Source: Geodermatophilus nigrescens (lineage in GTDB: Bacteria > Actinomycetota > Actinomycetes > Mycobacteriales > Geodermatophilaceae). Taken from it: a stretch of 64,000 bases of DNA. Shown piece by piece: positions 50,509 through 58,552 of this stretch. Location: NCBI RefSeq assembly GCF_900129495.1, contig NZ_FQVX01000004.1:186001-250000 (forward strand), read 5' to 3'. The position numbers and the translations under genes were made by a program. The notes under the pieces are model-generated. The model was not told where the DNA came from. It was given only the letters and a program-made list of their open reading frames with translations, and did no database searches. The first letter of the stretch is position 1, and every line of letters begins with the position of its first letter.

Positions 50509-52008
50509 GTGAGCGATCCTGGGCCCGCAGCGGGCGTCCGGCACGTCTCCCTGCGCAGCGGCGTCTACGCCGACTCCGTCCGGTTGATGCAGGTCAGCCG
50601 TGACGTCGGCGCCCGCGACGGCGTCACCGCGGTGCTGGTCGCGATGGCCACGCCGCTCAACGTGGAGCTCGCCGAGGGCATGGGCCTGGCGCCGGAGCAG
50701 GTGGCCGCGCCCGACCAGCTGCTCATCGCCGTCCGGGCCGTCGACGACGACGCGCTGGCCGCCGCGGTGGCCGCCGTCGACGCCGCCCTGGCCGAGCGCG
50801 AGCGCACGCGGGCCACCGCCGACGCCCAGCCGGCCCGCACGGTCGGCGCCGGCCTCGACGACCTCGGCCACGACGCCGGCGCGCTGGCGATCGTCAGCGT
50901 CCCGGGGCAGTACGCGGCGCTCGAGGCCGCCGACGCGATCGCCGCCGGCCGCAGCGTGCTGGTCTTCTCCGACGGCGTCCCGGTCGAGCAGGAGGTGGCG
51001 CTGAAGCGCGCCGCCCGCGCCGCCGGGGTGCTGGTGATGGGCCCCGACTGCGGCACCGCGATCGTCTCCGGCGTCGCGCTGGGCTTCGCCAACGTCGTCC
51101 GCCCCGGCCCGGTCGGCGTCGTCGCCGCCTCGGGCACCGGCGCGCAGCAGGTGTCCTGCCTGCTCGACGCGGCCGGCGTCGGCGTCTCGCACGTGATCGG
51201 CGTGGGCGGGCGCGACCTGTCCGAGGCCGTGGGCGGGCTGGCGACCCTCGACGCGCTGGCGGCGCTGGACGCCGACCCCGCCACCGAGCGGGTGCTCGTC
51301 GTCTCCAAGCCCCCGGCGCCGTCGGTGGCCGCGGAGGTGGCGCGGGTGTCGGGGGAGCTGGCGACGCCGGTGCGCTCGGCCGCCCTCTCGCCGGAGACGC
51401 CCGACCTCACCGCCGCCGTGGAGGCGCTGCTCGGCGACATGGGGCTCGACGTCCCGGTGTGGCCCTCCCGCCCCGGGCCGGCCGAGGCCGCCTCACCCGG
51501 CGCGGTGCTCAAGGGCCTCTACTCCGGCGGCACCCTGGCCGACGAGGCGATGCTGCTGGCGGGCCCCGTGCTCGGCGACGTCCGCTCCAACACCCCGCTG
51601 CGTCCCGAGCTCGACCTCGGGACGGACCTGTCCGCCCGCGGCCACCTCGTCGTCGACTTCGGCGACGACGCGCTCACCGTCGGCCGCGCCCACCCGATGA
51701 TCGACCCGACGCTGCGGCTGGAGGCGATCGAGCGGCTGGCCGCCTCGGGCGAGCCCGCGGTGCTGCTGCTCGACGTCGTCCTCGGGTACGGCGCCGACGC
51801 CGACCCGGCGGCCGCCCTCGTCCCCGCGCTCACCGCCGCCCGCGCGCGGGCGCACCTGCCGGTCGTCGTCGCGCTGGTCGGCACCGAGGCCGACCCGCAG
51901 GGTTGGAGCCGCCAGGCCGACGCCCTCGCCGCGGCCGGCGCCGCCGTCTTCGCCTCCAACGCCGCGGCCACGCGGTACGCCCTCGACCTGCTGGGAGCCG
52001 CATCGTGA
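50509..52008 (+). CDS. fdrA: FdrA family protein (acyl-CoA-synthetase-like carbamoyltransferase subunit)
   Basis: 499 residues from GTG 50509. FdrA/succinyl-CoA-synthetase-alpha-like architecture: 'RSGVYADSVRLMQVSRDVGARDGV' start, 'ATPLNVELAEGMGL', 'VMGPDCGTAIVSGVALGFANVVRPGPVGVVAASGTGAQQV', 'GVGGRDLSEAVGG', and the C-terminal 'YSGGTLADEAMLLAG'. E. coli FdrA (AllF) with YlbE has been assigned to oxamate carbamoyltransferase in allantoin breakdown, making carbamoyl phosphate from oxalurate. Here it is divergent from a pyrimidine-type permease operon and coupled to the DUF1116 partner, so a related ureido-acid is a likely substrate. Slightly shorter than E. coli FdrA. Confidence 0.88.
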   Translation: MSDPGPAAGVRHVSLRSGVYADSVRLMQVSRDVGARDGVTAVLVAMATPLNVELAEGMGLAPEQVAAPDQLLIAVRAVDDDALAAAVAAVDAALAERERTRATADAQPARTVGAGLDDLGHDAGALAIVSVPGQYAALEAADAIAAGRSVLVFSDGVPVEQEVALKRAARAAGVLVMGPDCGTAIVSGVALGFANVVRPGPVGVVAASGTGAQQVSCLLDAAGVGVSHVIGVGGRDLSEAVGGLATLDALAALDADPATERVLVVSKPPAPSVAAEVARVSGELATPVRSAALSPETPDLTAAVEALLGDMGLDVPVWPSRPGPAEAASPGAVLKGLYSGGTLADEAMLLAGPVLGDVRSNTPLRPELDLGTDLSARGHLVVDFGDDALTVGRAHPMIDPTLRLEAIERLAASGEPAVLLLDVVLGYGADADPAAALVPALTAARARAHLPVVVALVGTEADPQGWSRQADALAAAGAAVFASNAAATRYALDLLGAAS

Positions 52009-53438
52009 CGACGACCGGGACCTCGACCGGAGCGCTCGGAGGACTGCTCGACGGCCCGCCGGCCGTCGTCGCCGCCGGTGTCGACGTGTTCTCGGGCGCG
52101 CTGCGCGCCCAGGGCGTGTCCGTGGCCGACGTCGACTGGCGGCCGCCGGGCCTCGGCGACGCCGCCGACCTGACCGCGCTGGCGCTCGACCCGCGCCGCG
52201 CCGCGGCCAACCGGACGGCGGTCGAGCGGGTGCTCGCGGCCGGCTCGGTGCTGGTCGACGTCCGCCCGGCCCGCGAGGTGCTCGGCATGGAGGGGCGCAC
52301 GCTGCTGCACTCCGGCCCGCCGCTGACCTGGGAGGCCGCGTCGGGCCCCATGCGCGGGGCGCTCGTCGGCGCCTGCCTGTTCGAGGGCTGGGCGTCGACG
52401 GTGGAGGAGGCCGAGGCGCTGCTCGCGTCGGGCGGCGTGGAGCTCGAGCCGTGCCACCACCGCTCCGCCGTCGGCCCGATGGCCGGGGTGACCTCGCCGT
52501 CGATGTGGGCGTGGTGCCTGGAGGACCCGGTCAACGGCGGCCGGGCCTACTGCAACCTCAACGAGGGCCTGGGCAAGGTGCTGCGGATGGGCGCCTTCAA
52601 CCAGGAGGTGCTCACCCGGCTGGCCTGGATGCGCGACGTCCTCGGCCCGCTCCTGGCGCGCGCGGTGCGCTCGATGGCCGAGCCGCTCGACGTGAAGGCC
52701 GTGCTCGCGCAGATGCTGCAGATGGGCGACGAGGGGCACAACCGCAACCGCGCCGGCTCGCTGATGACGCTGCGCGAGCTCTCGCCGGCGCTGGCCGCCC
52801 TCGACGCGCCCTCCGACGACGTCGCCGCGGCGCTGCGCTTCATCGGCGGCAACGAGCACTTCTTCCTCAACCTCGGCATGCCGACGGCGAAGCTCGCGAT
52901 GGACGCCGCCCGCGACGTGCCGGGCTCCACGCTGGTGACCGTCATGGCGCGCAACGGCACCGAGTTCGGCGTGCAGACGGCGGGCACCGGCGACCGCTGG
53001 TTCACCGGCCCGGCGCAGACGCCGGTGGGCCTGTTCCTCGGCGACTACGGCCCCGAGGACGCCAACCCCGACATCGGCGACTCCGCGATCATGGAGACCT
53101 ACGGCGTCGGCGGGTTCTCGATGGCCGCGGCGCCGGCGATCGTGCGTTTCGTCGGCGGCACCGTGCCCGACGCGCTGGCCACCACCGAGCGGATGTACCA
53201 GCTCACCCTGGCCGAGAACCCGGCGATGGCCATCCCGATCCTCGGGTTCCGCGGCGCGCCGACCGGCATCGACGTCCTCGCCGTGGCGCGCACCGGCTGG
53301 CTGCCGCAGATCAACACCGGCATGGCCGGGCGAGTGGCCGGCACCGGCCAGGTGGGCGCCGGGCTCGTGCAGCCGCCGCGGGAGTGCTTCGAGGGCGCCC
53401 TCGCCGCGCTCGCGCAGGAGGCGCGCGCCGCCGCCTGA
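52005..53438 (+). CDS. DUF1116 protein (YlbE/AllG-like)
   Basis: 477 residues, GTGA overlap with fdrA. DUF1116 hallmarks: 'LHSGPPLTWEAASGPMRGALVGACLFEGWA', 'CHHRSAVGPMAGVTSPSMW', 'CNLNEGLGKVLRMGAF', 'GDEGHNRNRAGSLM', 'FFLNLGMPTAKLAMDAA', 'VMARNGTEFGVQ'. In E. coli the homologue works with FdrA and a third protein (YlbF, DUF2877) as oxamate carbamoyltransferase. No DUF2877 gene is seen in this window. Strong conservation of His/Asp-rich motifs suggests it carries the transferase centre. Confidence 0.87.
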   Translation: MTTTGTSTGALGGLLDGPPAVVAAGVDVFSGALRAQGVSVADVDWRPPGLGDAADLTALALDPRRAAANRTAVERVLAAGSVLVDVRPAREVLGMEGRTLLHSGPPLTWEAASGPMRGALVGACLFEGWASTVEEAEALLASGGVELEPCHHRSAVGPMAGVTSPSMWAWCLEDPVNGGRAYCNLNEGLGKVLRMGAFNQEVLTRLAWMRDVLGPLLARAVRSMAEPLDVKAVLAQMLQMGDEGHNRNRAGSLMTLRELSPALAALDAPSDDVAAALRFIGGNEHFFLNLGMPTAKLAMDAARDVPGSTLVTVMARNGTEFGVQTAGTGDRWFTGPAQTPVGLFLGDYGPEDANPDIGDSAIMETYGVGGFSMAAAPAIVRFVGGTVPDALATTERMYQLTLAENPAMAIPILGFRGAPTGIDVLAVARTGWLPQINTGMAGRVAGTGQVGAGLVQPPRECFEGALAALAQEARAAA

Positions 53439-53456
53439 GTCGTCGTGCGCTGACCG

Positions 53457-54212
53457 CTACGCGGGGCCGCAGGTGAGCAGGACGTCCAGCGCCGCGCCCA
53501 GGCCCGCGCCGTCGTCCACCGGCTCGCGGAACGGCACCCGCAGGTCGTAGCAGGAGCGGCGGGCCTCCACGCGGAAGCGCACGCCGTGCCGGTCGAGGCC
53601 GAGCAGCCGGACGTCGTCGCGCGGGCCGGCCCACGCCTGCACCCGGGCCAGCAGCCGGGTCAGGGCCGCGCCGTGCCCGGCGGCGAGGCCGGCCTCCGCC
53701 GCGGCGAGCGGGTCGGGGCGGGCGGCCGCGAAGTCGTCGGGGTCCACCTCGGTGGTCGCGCCGCCGTCGGTGAGGACCACCTCGGCGAGGTCGAGGCGCA
53801 CCAGCAGCGCGCGCAGGCCGACGTCGAGGAGCGTGTCGGACGGGCGCACGTCGGCCAGGTCGAGCAGCGCAGGCTGGACCCCGGCCGGGTGCACCGGCGT
53901 CAGCCAGCCGGACAGCTCCACCTGCCCGCGCACCGGGTGCTGCAGCGGGAACGGCGACCGGTCGGTGACCGTCAGCCGCGCCGGGAGGTCGCCGAGGGGG
54001 GACTCCCGCAGCGCCGTCGCCAGCCGCCCGGCGGCGGGGACGACGACGTACACCTGCCCGGACGCCGTCGTCGCGGCCAGCGACAGCTCGACCGCGCCGA
54101 GCCCCACCGCGTGCAGCGCGGCCGACGGGCGGGCGGCCACGGTGCGGGCGCGCTCGGCCGGTGGCGGCTGCGGGATGCCGGTGGTGCCCGGGCCGGTGCG
54201 GGGGACGGTCAT
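53457..54212 (-). CDS. DUF2470 domain protein
   Basis: 251 residues. The C-terminal part ('LLGLDRHGVRFRVEARRSCYDLRVPFREPVDDGAGLGAALDVLL') matches DUF2470, the domain found at the end of HugZ-type haem-utilisation proteins and in iron-related proteins. The N-terminal half is an FMN-binding split-barrel-like region. The start codon lies 28 bp from an IdeR/DtxR box, which supports an iron- or haem-linked role under iron repression. It is divergent from rpsD and convergent with the DUF1116 gene. Confidence 0.75.
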   Translation of the reverse strand: MTVPRTGPGTTGIPQPPPAERARTVAARPSAALHAVGLGAVELSLAATTASGQVYVVVPAAGRLATALRESPLGDLPARLTVTDRSPFPLQHPVRGQVELSGWLTPVHPAGVQPALLDLADVRPSDTLLDVGLRALLVRLDLAEVVLTDGGATTEVDPDDFAAARPDPLAAAEAGLAAGHGAALTRLLARVQAWAGPRDDVRLLGLDRHGVRFRVEARRSCYDLRVPFREPVDDGAGLGAALDVLLTCGPA

Positions 54213-54239
54213 CGCTCACCTCGGGTCTCGGCGTGTGGG

Positions 54240-54258
54240 TAAGGTGAACCTAACCTAA
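54240..54258. promoter_or_regulatory. IdeR/DtxR iron box
   Basis: TAAGGTGAACCTAACCTAA matches the DtxR consensus TTAGGTTAGCCTAACCTAA at 16 of 19 positions. It lies between the divergent DUF2470 and rpsD genes, 21 bp before the rpsD start codon. Confidence 0.75.
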
Positions 54259-54279
54259 CTCTCTCGACGGAGGTACCGG

Positions 54280-54882
54280 ATGAACACCCCGCGCCCGAAG
54301 GTGCGCCTCAGCCGCCGGCTCGGCCTGGCCCTGACGCCCAAGGCGGTCAGCTACTTCGAGCGTCGCCCGTACCCGCCCGGTGAGCACGGCCGCAAGCGCA
54401 AGCAGCAGAGCGACTACTCCACCCGGCTGCTGGAGAAGCAGCGGCTGCGCGCGCAGTACGACGTCAGCGAGACCCAGCTGCGCCGCGCGTTCGACCGCGC
54501 CCGGCGCACCGGCGGCAAGACCGGCGAGGCCCTCATCCAGGACCTCGAGTCGCGCCTGGACGCCACGGTGCTGCGGGCCGGCTTCGCGCGCACCATCTAC
54601 CAGGCCCGCCAGTTCGTCACCCACCAGCACGTGCTGGTCAACGGCCGCCGCGTCGACCGTCCCTCCTACCGGCTGCGCCCCGGCGACTGGATCTCCATCG
54701 CCGAGCGCTCGCGCGCCAAGGAGCCGTTCCAGGTGGCGGCCTCCGGTGCGCACGCGCAGCCGCCGGCCTACCTCGAGGTGCGGCTGGCCGACCTCACCGC
54801 CCGGGTCGAGCGGGTGCCCGCCCGCGACGAGGTGCCGGTGATCTGCGAGGAGCAGCTGGTCGTGGAGTACTACTCGCGCTGA
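54280..54882 (+). CDS. rpsD: 30S ribosomal protein S4
   Basis: 200 residues from ATG 54280 (GGAGG 6 bases upstream). Starts '[42 protein letters not shown]', closely like Streptomyces S4, and lacks the four zinc-ribbon cysteines. The S4 RNA-binding domain is present ('[38 protein letters not shown]') and the C-terminus ends '[14 protein letters not shown]'. It binds 16S rRNA early in small-subunit assembly. It stands alone, away from an alpha operon. An IdeR box overlaps its promoter area, which is unusual for a ribosomal protein. Confidence 0.95.
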   Translation: MNTPRPKVRLSRRLGLALTPKAVSYFERRPYPPGEHGRKRKQQSDYSTRLLEKQRLRAQYDVSETQLRRAFDRARRTGGKTGEALIQDLESRLDATVLRAGFARTIYQARQFVTHQHVLVNGRRVDRPSYRLRPGDWISIAERSRAKEPFQVAASGAHAQPPAYLEVRLADLTARVERVPARDEVPVICEEQLVVEYYSR

Positions 54883-54903
54883 GCGCGGCGGGGTCCGCGC
54901 CGG

Positions 54904-55491
54904 TCAGGAGCTGCGGATGGCCCCGACCGGCGCGACCTCGAGCTGGTAGCCGACGTCGAGCCGGAAGGCGTGCCCGTCGCCGGCGACGACGCGCAGGTGG
55001 TGCGTGCCCGGGGCGGGCGCCGGGACGCGCGCCCACAGGCCCCACACGGTCACCGGGATCGGCTTGCGCCGGAAGGTGACCGGGTTGAGCAGGGCACCGG
55101 CGACGACGAAGGGCACCGGCGTGGTGATCTCCAGCGGCTCCAGGTCGACGCCGTCGAGGGTCAGCGCGCCCCACGCGTCGCCCGCCCGCTCCGGCGGGCC
55201 CACCGCCGGGCTTTTCCAGTAGTTGAACACCGGCAGGAACAGGTCGCGGCCGCCGGGCACGACGCAGCGCCGGTGCAGGACCTTCCCGTAGGACCCGGCG
55301 AGGAAGAAGACGTCGTCGGGCTGGTTGTGGCCCGCGTGCTCGCCGGTCGTGTCCTCGATGGGGTCGCGCTCGGTGCCGGCGGAGGCCACCCACTGCACCC
55401 AGCGGGCGGCCAGGCCCTCGGCCGAGTCGGACGGGTAGGGCAGCGGCGGCACCTCGTACGGGCCGCCGCGCAGCCGCGACAGGAACGACAT
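54904..55491 (-). CDS. conserved hypothetical protein
   Basis: 195 residues from ATG 55491, not recognised. Hydrophilic, no signal peptide or membrane helix. Features: 'DTTGEHAGHNQPDDVFFLAGSYG', 'CVVPGGRDLFLPVFNYW' and a beta-rich end ('VTVWGLWARVPAPAPGTHHLRVVAGDGHAF') that could be a beta-sandwich. It shares its strand with the CoA-transferase genes but a gap of 50 bp separates them; no functional link is evident. Confidence 0.55.
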   Translation of the reverse strand: MSFLSRLRGGPYEVPPLPYPSDSAEGLAARWVQWVASAGTERDPIEDTTGEHAGHNQPDDVFFLAGSYGKVLHRRCVVPGGRDLFLPVFNYWKSPAVGPPERAGDAWGALTLDGVDLEPLEITTPVPFVVAGALLNPVTFRRKPIPVTVWGLWARVPAPAPGTHHLRVVAGDGHAFRLDVGYQLEVAPVGAIRSS

Positions 55492-55541
55492 GCGACGCAG
55501 GGTAGGCAGACGGCCACCCTCCGCAGGGGAGGCCCGCCGGG

Positions 55542-56216
55542 TCAGGACGGGTCGAGGACGGCTAGGTCGGCGGCGAACGTCAGCCGCGCCGCCGTCGCCC
55601 CCTGCAGGTCGTCGGGGTCGAGGCCGGCCACCATCTCGCGGACGAGGAAGCCCTCGGTGGTCACGTCGAGGACGGCGAGGTCGGTGTAGACCCGGTCGAC
55701 GACGCCGGCCGCCGTCAGCGGGTAGCTGCAGCGCGGGACCAGCTTCGGCTCGCCCGCCTTCGTCGTGTGCGACGTCATGACCAGCACCCGCCGCGCCCCG
55801 ACGGCGAGGTCCATCGCGCCGCCCACGGCCGGCGGGTGCGAGGCGTCGTCGGTGGCCCAGTTGGCCAGGTCTCCGGCCTCCGACACCTGGAAGGCGCCGA
55901 GCACGGTCAGGTCCACGTGGCCGCCGCGCATCATCAGGAACGCGTCGGTGTGGTGGAAGAAGGCCCCGCCCGGCAGCAGGGTCACCGGCTGCTTGCCGGC
56001 GTTGATGAGCTCCGGGTCCTCCGCGCCGGGCGCGGGGGCCGGGCCCATGCCGAGGATGCCGTTCTCCGAGTGGTAGACGATCTCCTTGTCGCTGCCCACG
56101 CAGTCGGCCACCAGCGTCGGCAGCCCGATGCCGAGGTTGACGTAGGAGCCGTCGGGGATGTCGCGGGCCACCCGCCGGGCGACCGCCCGCATGTCGAGAC
56201 GCCCCTCGAGGCTCAC
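55542..56216 (-). CDS. 3-oxoacid CoA-transferase subunit B
   Basis: 224 residues. Family I CoA-transferase beta subunit: 'DGSYVNLGIGLPTLVAD', catalytic Glu in SENGILGMG, 'GGHVDLTVLGAFQVSEAGDLANW', 'VMTSHTTKAGEPKLV'. With subunit A it moves CoA between succinyl-CoA and a 3-oxoacid (acetoacetate or 3-oxoadipate), or between other short acids. GTG 56216 overlaps the subunit A stop (GTGA). Confidence 0.92.
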   Translation of the reverse strand: MSLEGRLDMRAVARRVARDIPDGSYVNLGIGLPTLVADCVGSDKEIVYHSENGILGMGPAPAPGAEDPELINAGKQPVTLLPGGAFFHHTDAFLMMRGGHVDLTVLGAFQVSEAGDLANWATDDASHPPAVGGAMDLAVGARRVLVMTSHTTKAGEPKLVPRCSYPLTAAGVVDRVYTDLAVLDVTTEGFLVREMVAGLDPDDLQGATAARLTFAADLAVLDPS

Positions 56217-56881
56217 GCCGCACCCACCCGGACGACGCGGTCGACGAAGATCCCGGGCGTCACGACCACCTCGGGGTCGAGCTCCCCGAGCTCCACGAAC
56301 TCGTCCACCTGGACGACGGTCAGCGCGGCCGCGGCGGCCATCGTGGGCCCGAAGTTCCGCGCCGCGGTGCGGTAGACGAGGTTGCCCCAGCGGTCGGCGC
56401 GCGCGGCCTTGACCAGGGCGACGTCGCCGGGCAGGGGCTCCTCGAGCACGTGCCGCCGGCCGTCGATCACCCGCACCTCCTTGCCCTCGGCGAGCCGGGT
56501 GTCGGCGCCCGTCGGCGTGAAGAACCCGCCCAGCCCCGCCGCCGCGGCCCGCATCCGCTCGCTCAGCGTGCCCTGCGGGACCAGCTCCAGCTCGACCTCG
56601 CCGGCCCGCCACCGCTCCTCGAACCACACCGACCCGGTCGAGCGCGGGTAGGAGCAGACGATCTTGCGCACCCGGCGCTCGCGCAGCAGCGCGGCGACGT
56701 CGGTCTCGCCGGACCCGGCGTTGTTGGTCACCACGGTGAGGTCGGTGGTCCCCTGGTCCAGCAGCGCGTGCACCAGCTCCACCGGCACGCCGGACGCGCC
56801 GAACCCGCCGACCAGGACCGTCGCGCCGTCCGGGATGCCCGCGACGGCCTCGGCCAGGGACGCGACCCGCTTGTCGATCAC
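56213..56881 (-). CDS. 3-oxoacid CoA-transferase subunit A
   Basis: 222 residues from GTG 56881 (GGAGG site). 'GATVLVGGFGASGVPVELVHALLDQG' glycine loop, 'TVVTNNAGSG', 'VELELVPQGTLSERMRAAAAGLGGFFTPTG'. Partner of subunit B. Without neighbouring aromatic or ketone-body genes the exact acid is undecided. If malonate arises from the pyrimidine pathway proposed here, CoA transfer to it is conceivable, but that is speculation. Confidence 0.92.
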   Translation of the reverse strand: MIDKRVASLAEAVAGIPDGATVLVGGFGASGVPVELVHALLDQGTTDLTVVTNNAGSGETDVAALLRERRVRKIVCSYPRSTGSVWFEERWRAGEVELELVPQGTLSERMRAAAAGLGGFFTPTGADTRLAEGKEVRVIDGRRHVLEEPLPGDVALVKAARADRWGNLVYRTAARNFGPTMAAAAALTVVQVDEFVELGELDPEVVVTPGIFVDRVVRVGAA

Positions 56882-56953
56882 CCGCACCCTCCGTTCTGCC
56901 GGCCCGACGCTAACGGGTGGCGACCGCCCCGGCCGACCGGCGAGGCTGGCGGG

Positions 56954-57499
56954 GTGGAGCGGGACGACGTCGTCCGGGTGAGCAAGCGGCTCTCGTACGT
57001 GCTGCGGCACCGCCCCGACAGCGTCGGGCTGACCCTCGACGGTGCCGGGTGGGCCGACGTCGGCGCCCTGCTGGACGCCCTCGCCGCACACGGGCTGCCG
57101 CTGTCGCGCGCCGACCTGGACGCCGTCGTGGCGGCGAACGACAAGCAGCGGTTCGCCCTCGACGACACCGGTACCCGGATCCGGGCCAGCCAGGGTCACA
57201 GCGTCCCGGTCGAGCTGGGCTACGCGGCGCAGGAGCCGCCGGACGTCCTGTTCCACGGCACGCCGGTGCGTGTGCTGCCCGCCGTCCTCGCTGAGGGGCT
57301 GCGCCCGGGCCGGCGGCACGCGGTGCACCTGAGCACCGACGAGGCGACCGCCCGCACGGTCGGGAACCGCCGCGGGCGGGCCGCCGTCCTCGCGGTCGAC
57401 GCGGCGGCGATGTCCCGCGACGGCGCCGTCTTCACCCGCTCGGCCAACGGCGTCTGGCTGGTCGACGCCGTGCCGCCGCGGTACCTACGGACGCTCTGA
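56954..57499 (+). CDS. kptA: RNA 2'-phosphotransferase (Tpt1/KptA)
   Basis: 181 residues from GTG 56954. The N-terminal winged-helix part is 'SKRLSYVLRHRPDSVGLTLDGAGWADV' and the C-terminal NAD-binding part carries 'LFHGTP', 'HAVHLSTD' and 'NGVWLVD'. The family removes an internal RNA 2'-phosphate using NAD, the last step of fungal-type tRNA splicing; its bacterial role is not settled and may concern RNA repair or ADP-ribosylation. Its 3' end overlaps the convergent tetR gene by 15 bp. Confidence 0.93.
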   Translation: MERDDVVRVSKRLSYVLRHRPDSVGLTLDGAGWADVGALLDALAAHGLPLSRADLDAVVAANDKQRFALDDTGTRIRASQGHSVPVELGYAAQEPPDVLFHGTPVRVLPAVLAEGLRPGRRHAVHLSTDEATARTVGNRRGRAAVLAVDAAAMSRDGAVFTRSANGVWLVDAVPPRYLRTL

Positions 57500-58057
57500 G
57501 AGCAGGTCGCGCACGCCGGCGGCGAGGGTCGCGGAGCTCGCCGGGCCACCGTCGAGGTACCCCGCGACCATCGCGCCGTCGCGCAGGACCAGCCAGCGGC
57601 GGGCGGCCTCCTCCGGCGCCGGGTGGCCGGCGCGCCGGAACGCCCCGGCGACGGCGGCGGTCAGCCAGGCGCGGTGGGCGAGCACCGCCCGCCGGACGGG
57701 ACTGGCCGGGTCGGGGTACTCGGCCGCGGCGTTGATGAACGCGCAACCGCGGAAGCCGTCGCCGCACAGCTGGTCGCCGAGCCGGCCGGTGAGCGCCTCC
57801 AGCCAGGCGGCGGCGCCCTCGGCGTCGTCCGGGACCTCGCCGGCGGCCTCGCGCACCGCGCGGTCCACGCCGTCGAGGTAGGCGACGACGAGGTCCTCCT
57901 TGCCGGGGAAGTGCCGGTAGAAGGTGGCCCGGGTGACCGCGGCCTCCTCGACGACCCGGTCGACGCCCACCGCGCGCACGCCCTCGGCGTAGAAGAGCGC
58001 CGACGCGGTGCGCAGCAGGCGGTCCCGGGCCTCGGAGGGGCGCACCGCGGCGGTCAT
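57485..58057 (-). CDS. TetR family transcriptional regulator
   Basis: 190 residues. N-terminal helix-turn-helix (about 12-58, 'RLLRTASALFYAEGVRAVGVDRVVEEAAVTRATFYRHFPGKEDLV') and a ligand-binding domain with a Cys pair near 'DQLCGDGFRGCAF' that might sense oxidants. Divergent from ohr with a clear palindrome in the gap, so it very likely represses ohr and itself. Ohr is more often controlled by the MarR-type OhrR. Confidence 0.92.
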   Translation of the reverse strand: MTAAVRPSEARDRLLRTASALFYAEGVRAVGVDRVVEEAAVTRATFYRHFPGKEDLVVAYLDGVDRAVREAAGEVPDDAEGAAAWLEALTGRLGDQLCGDGFRGCAFINAAAEYPDPASPVRRAVLAHRAWLTAAVAGAFRRAGHPAPEEAARRWLVLRDGAMVAGYLDGGPASSATLAAGVRDLLSERP

Positions 58058-58090
58058 GTCGACGACGGTACCGCCGTGTACGGTTATCGG

Positions 58091-58106
58091 CAGAACGACC
58101 GTTCTG
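58091..58106. promoter_or_regulatory. TetR operator between tetR and ohr
   Basis: CAGAACGACCGTTCTG, a perfect 7-2-7 inverted repeat 34 bp from the tetR start and 21 bp from the ohr start. It likely covers one or both promoters. Confidence 0.75.
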
Positions 58107-58126
58107 TCTACCTCTTGGGAGGGCCC

Positions 58127-58549
58127 ATGTCCGCCGTCTACACCGCCGTCGCCACCGCCACCGGGGAGGGCCGCAACGGCCGCACCCGCACCGACGACGG
58201 TGGGATCGACCTCGACCTGGCCGTGCCGCAGGAGATGGGCGGCCCGGGCGGCGGGGCGAACCCGGAGCAGCTGTTCGCCGCCGGCTACGCCGCGTGCTTC
58301 CACGGCGCGCTCAAGCTCGTCGCCCGCAAGCGCGGGGCGACGTTCACCGACTCCGCCGTCACCGCCGAGGTGGGCATCGGGCCGGACGACGCCGGCGGCT
58401 TCGCCCTCGAGGTCACCCTGCGCGTCGAGCTCGGCGGCATCGAGCAGGCGGCCGCCGAGGAGCTCGTCGAGGCCGCCCACCAGGTGTGCCCCTACTCGAA
58501 CGCCACCCGCGGGAACGTCCCGGTGGCCCTGGAGACGGTCACCGCCTGA
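58127..58549 (+). CDS. organic hydroperoxide resistance protein (OsmC/Ohr family)
   Basis: 140 residues from ATG 58127 (GGGAGGG site). Both redox cysteines of the Ohr group are present: 'GYAACFHGAL' (about Cys59) and 'HQVCPYSNAT' (about Cys123). The Ohr subgroup reduces organic peroxides using a dihydrolipoamide-type thiol. 'NPEQLFAAGYAACF' is diagnostic. Under control of the divergent TetR gene. Confidence 0.93.
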   Translation: MSAVYTAVATATGEGRNGRTRTDDGGIDLDLAVPQEMGGPGGGANPEQLFAAGYAACFHGALKLVARKRGATFTDSAVTAEVGIGPDDAGGFALEVTLRVELGGIEQAAAEELVEAAHQVCPYSNATRGNVPVALETVTA

Positions 58550-58552
58550 CCG

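Noticed and set aside
53457..54212. Gene next to DUF1116 as the missing YlbF/AllH (DUF2877) subunit
   Set aside because: It is on the opposite strand and its C-terminus fits DUF2470; no DUF2877 pattern was recognised.
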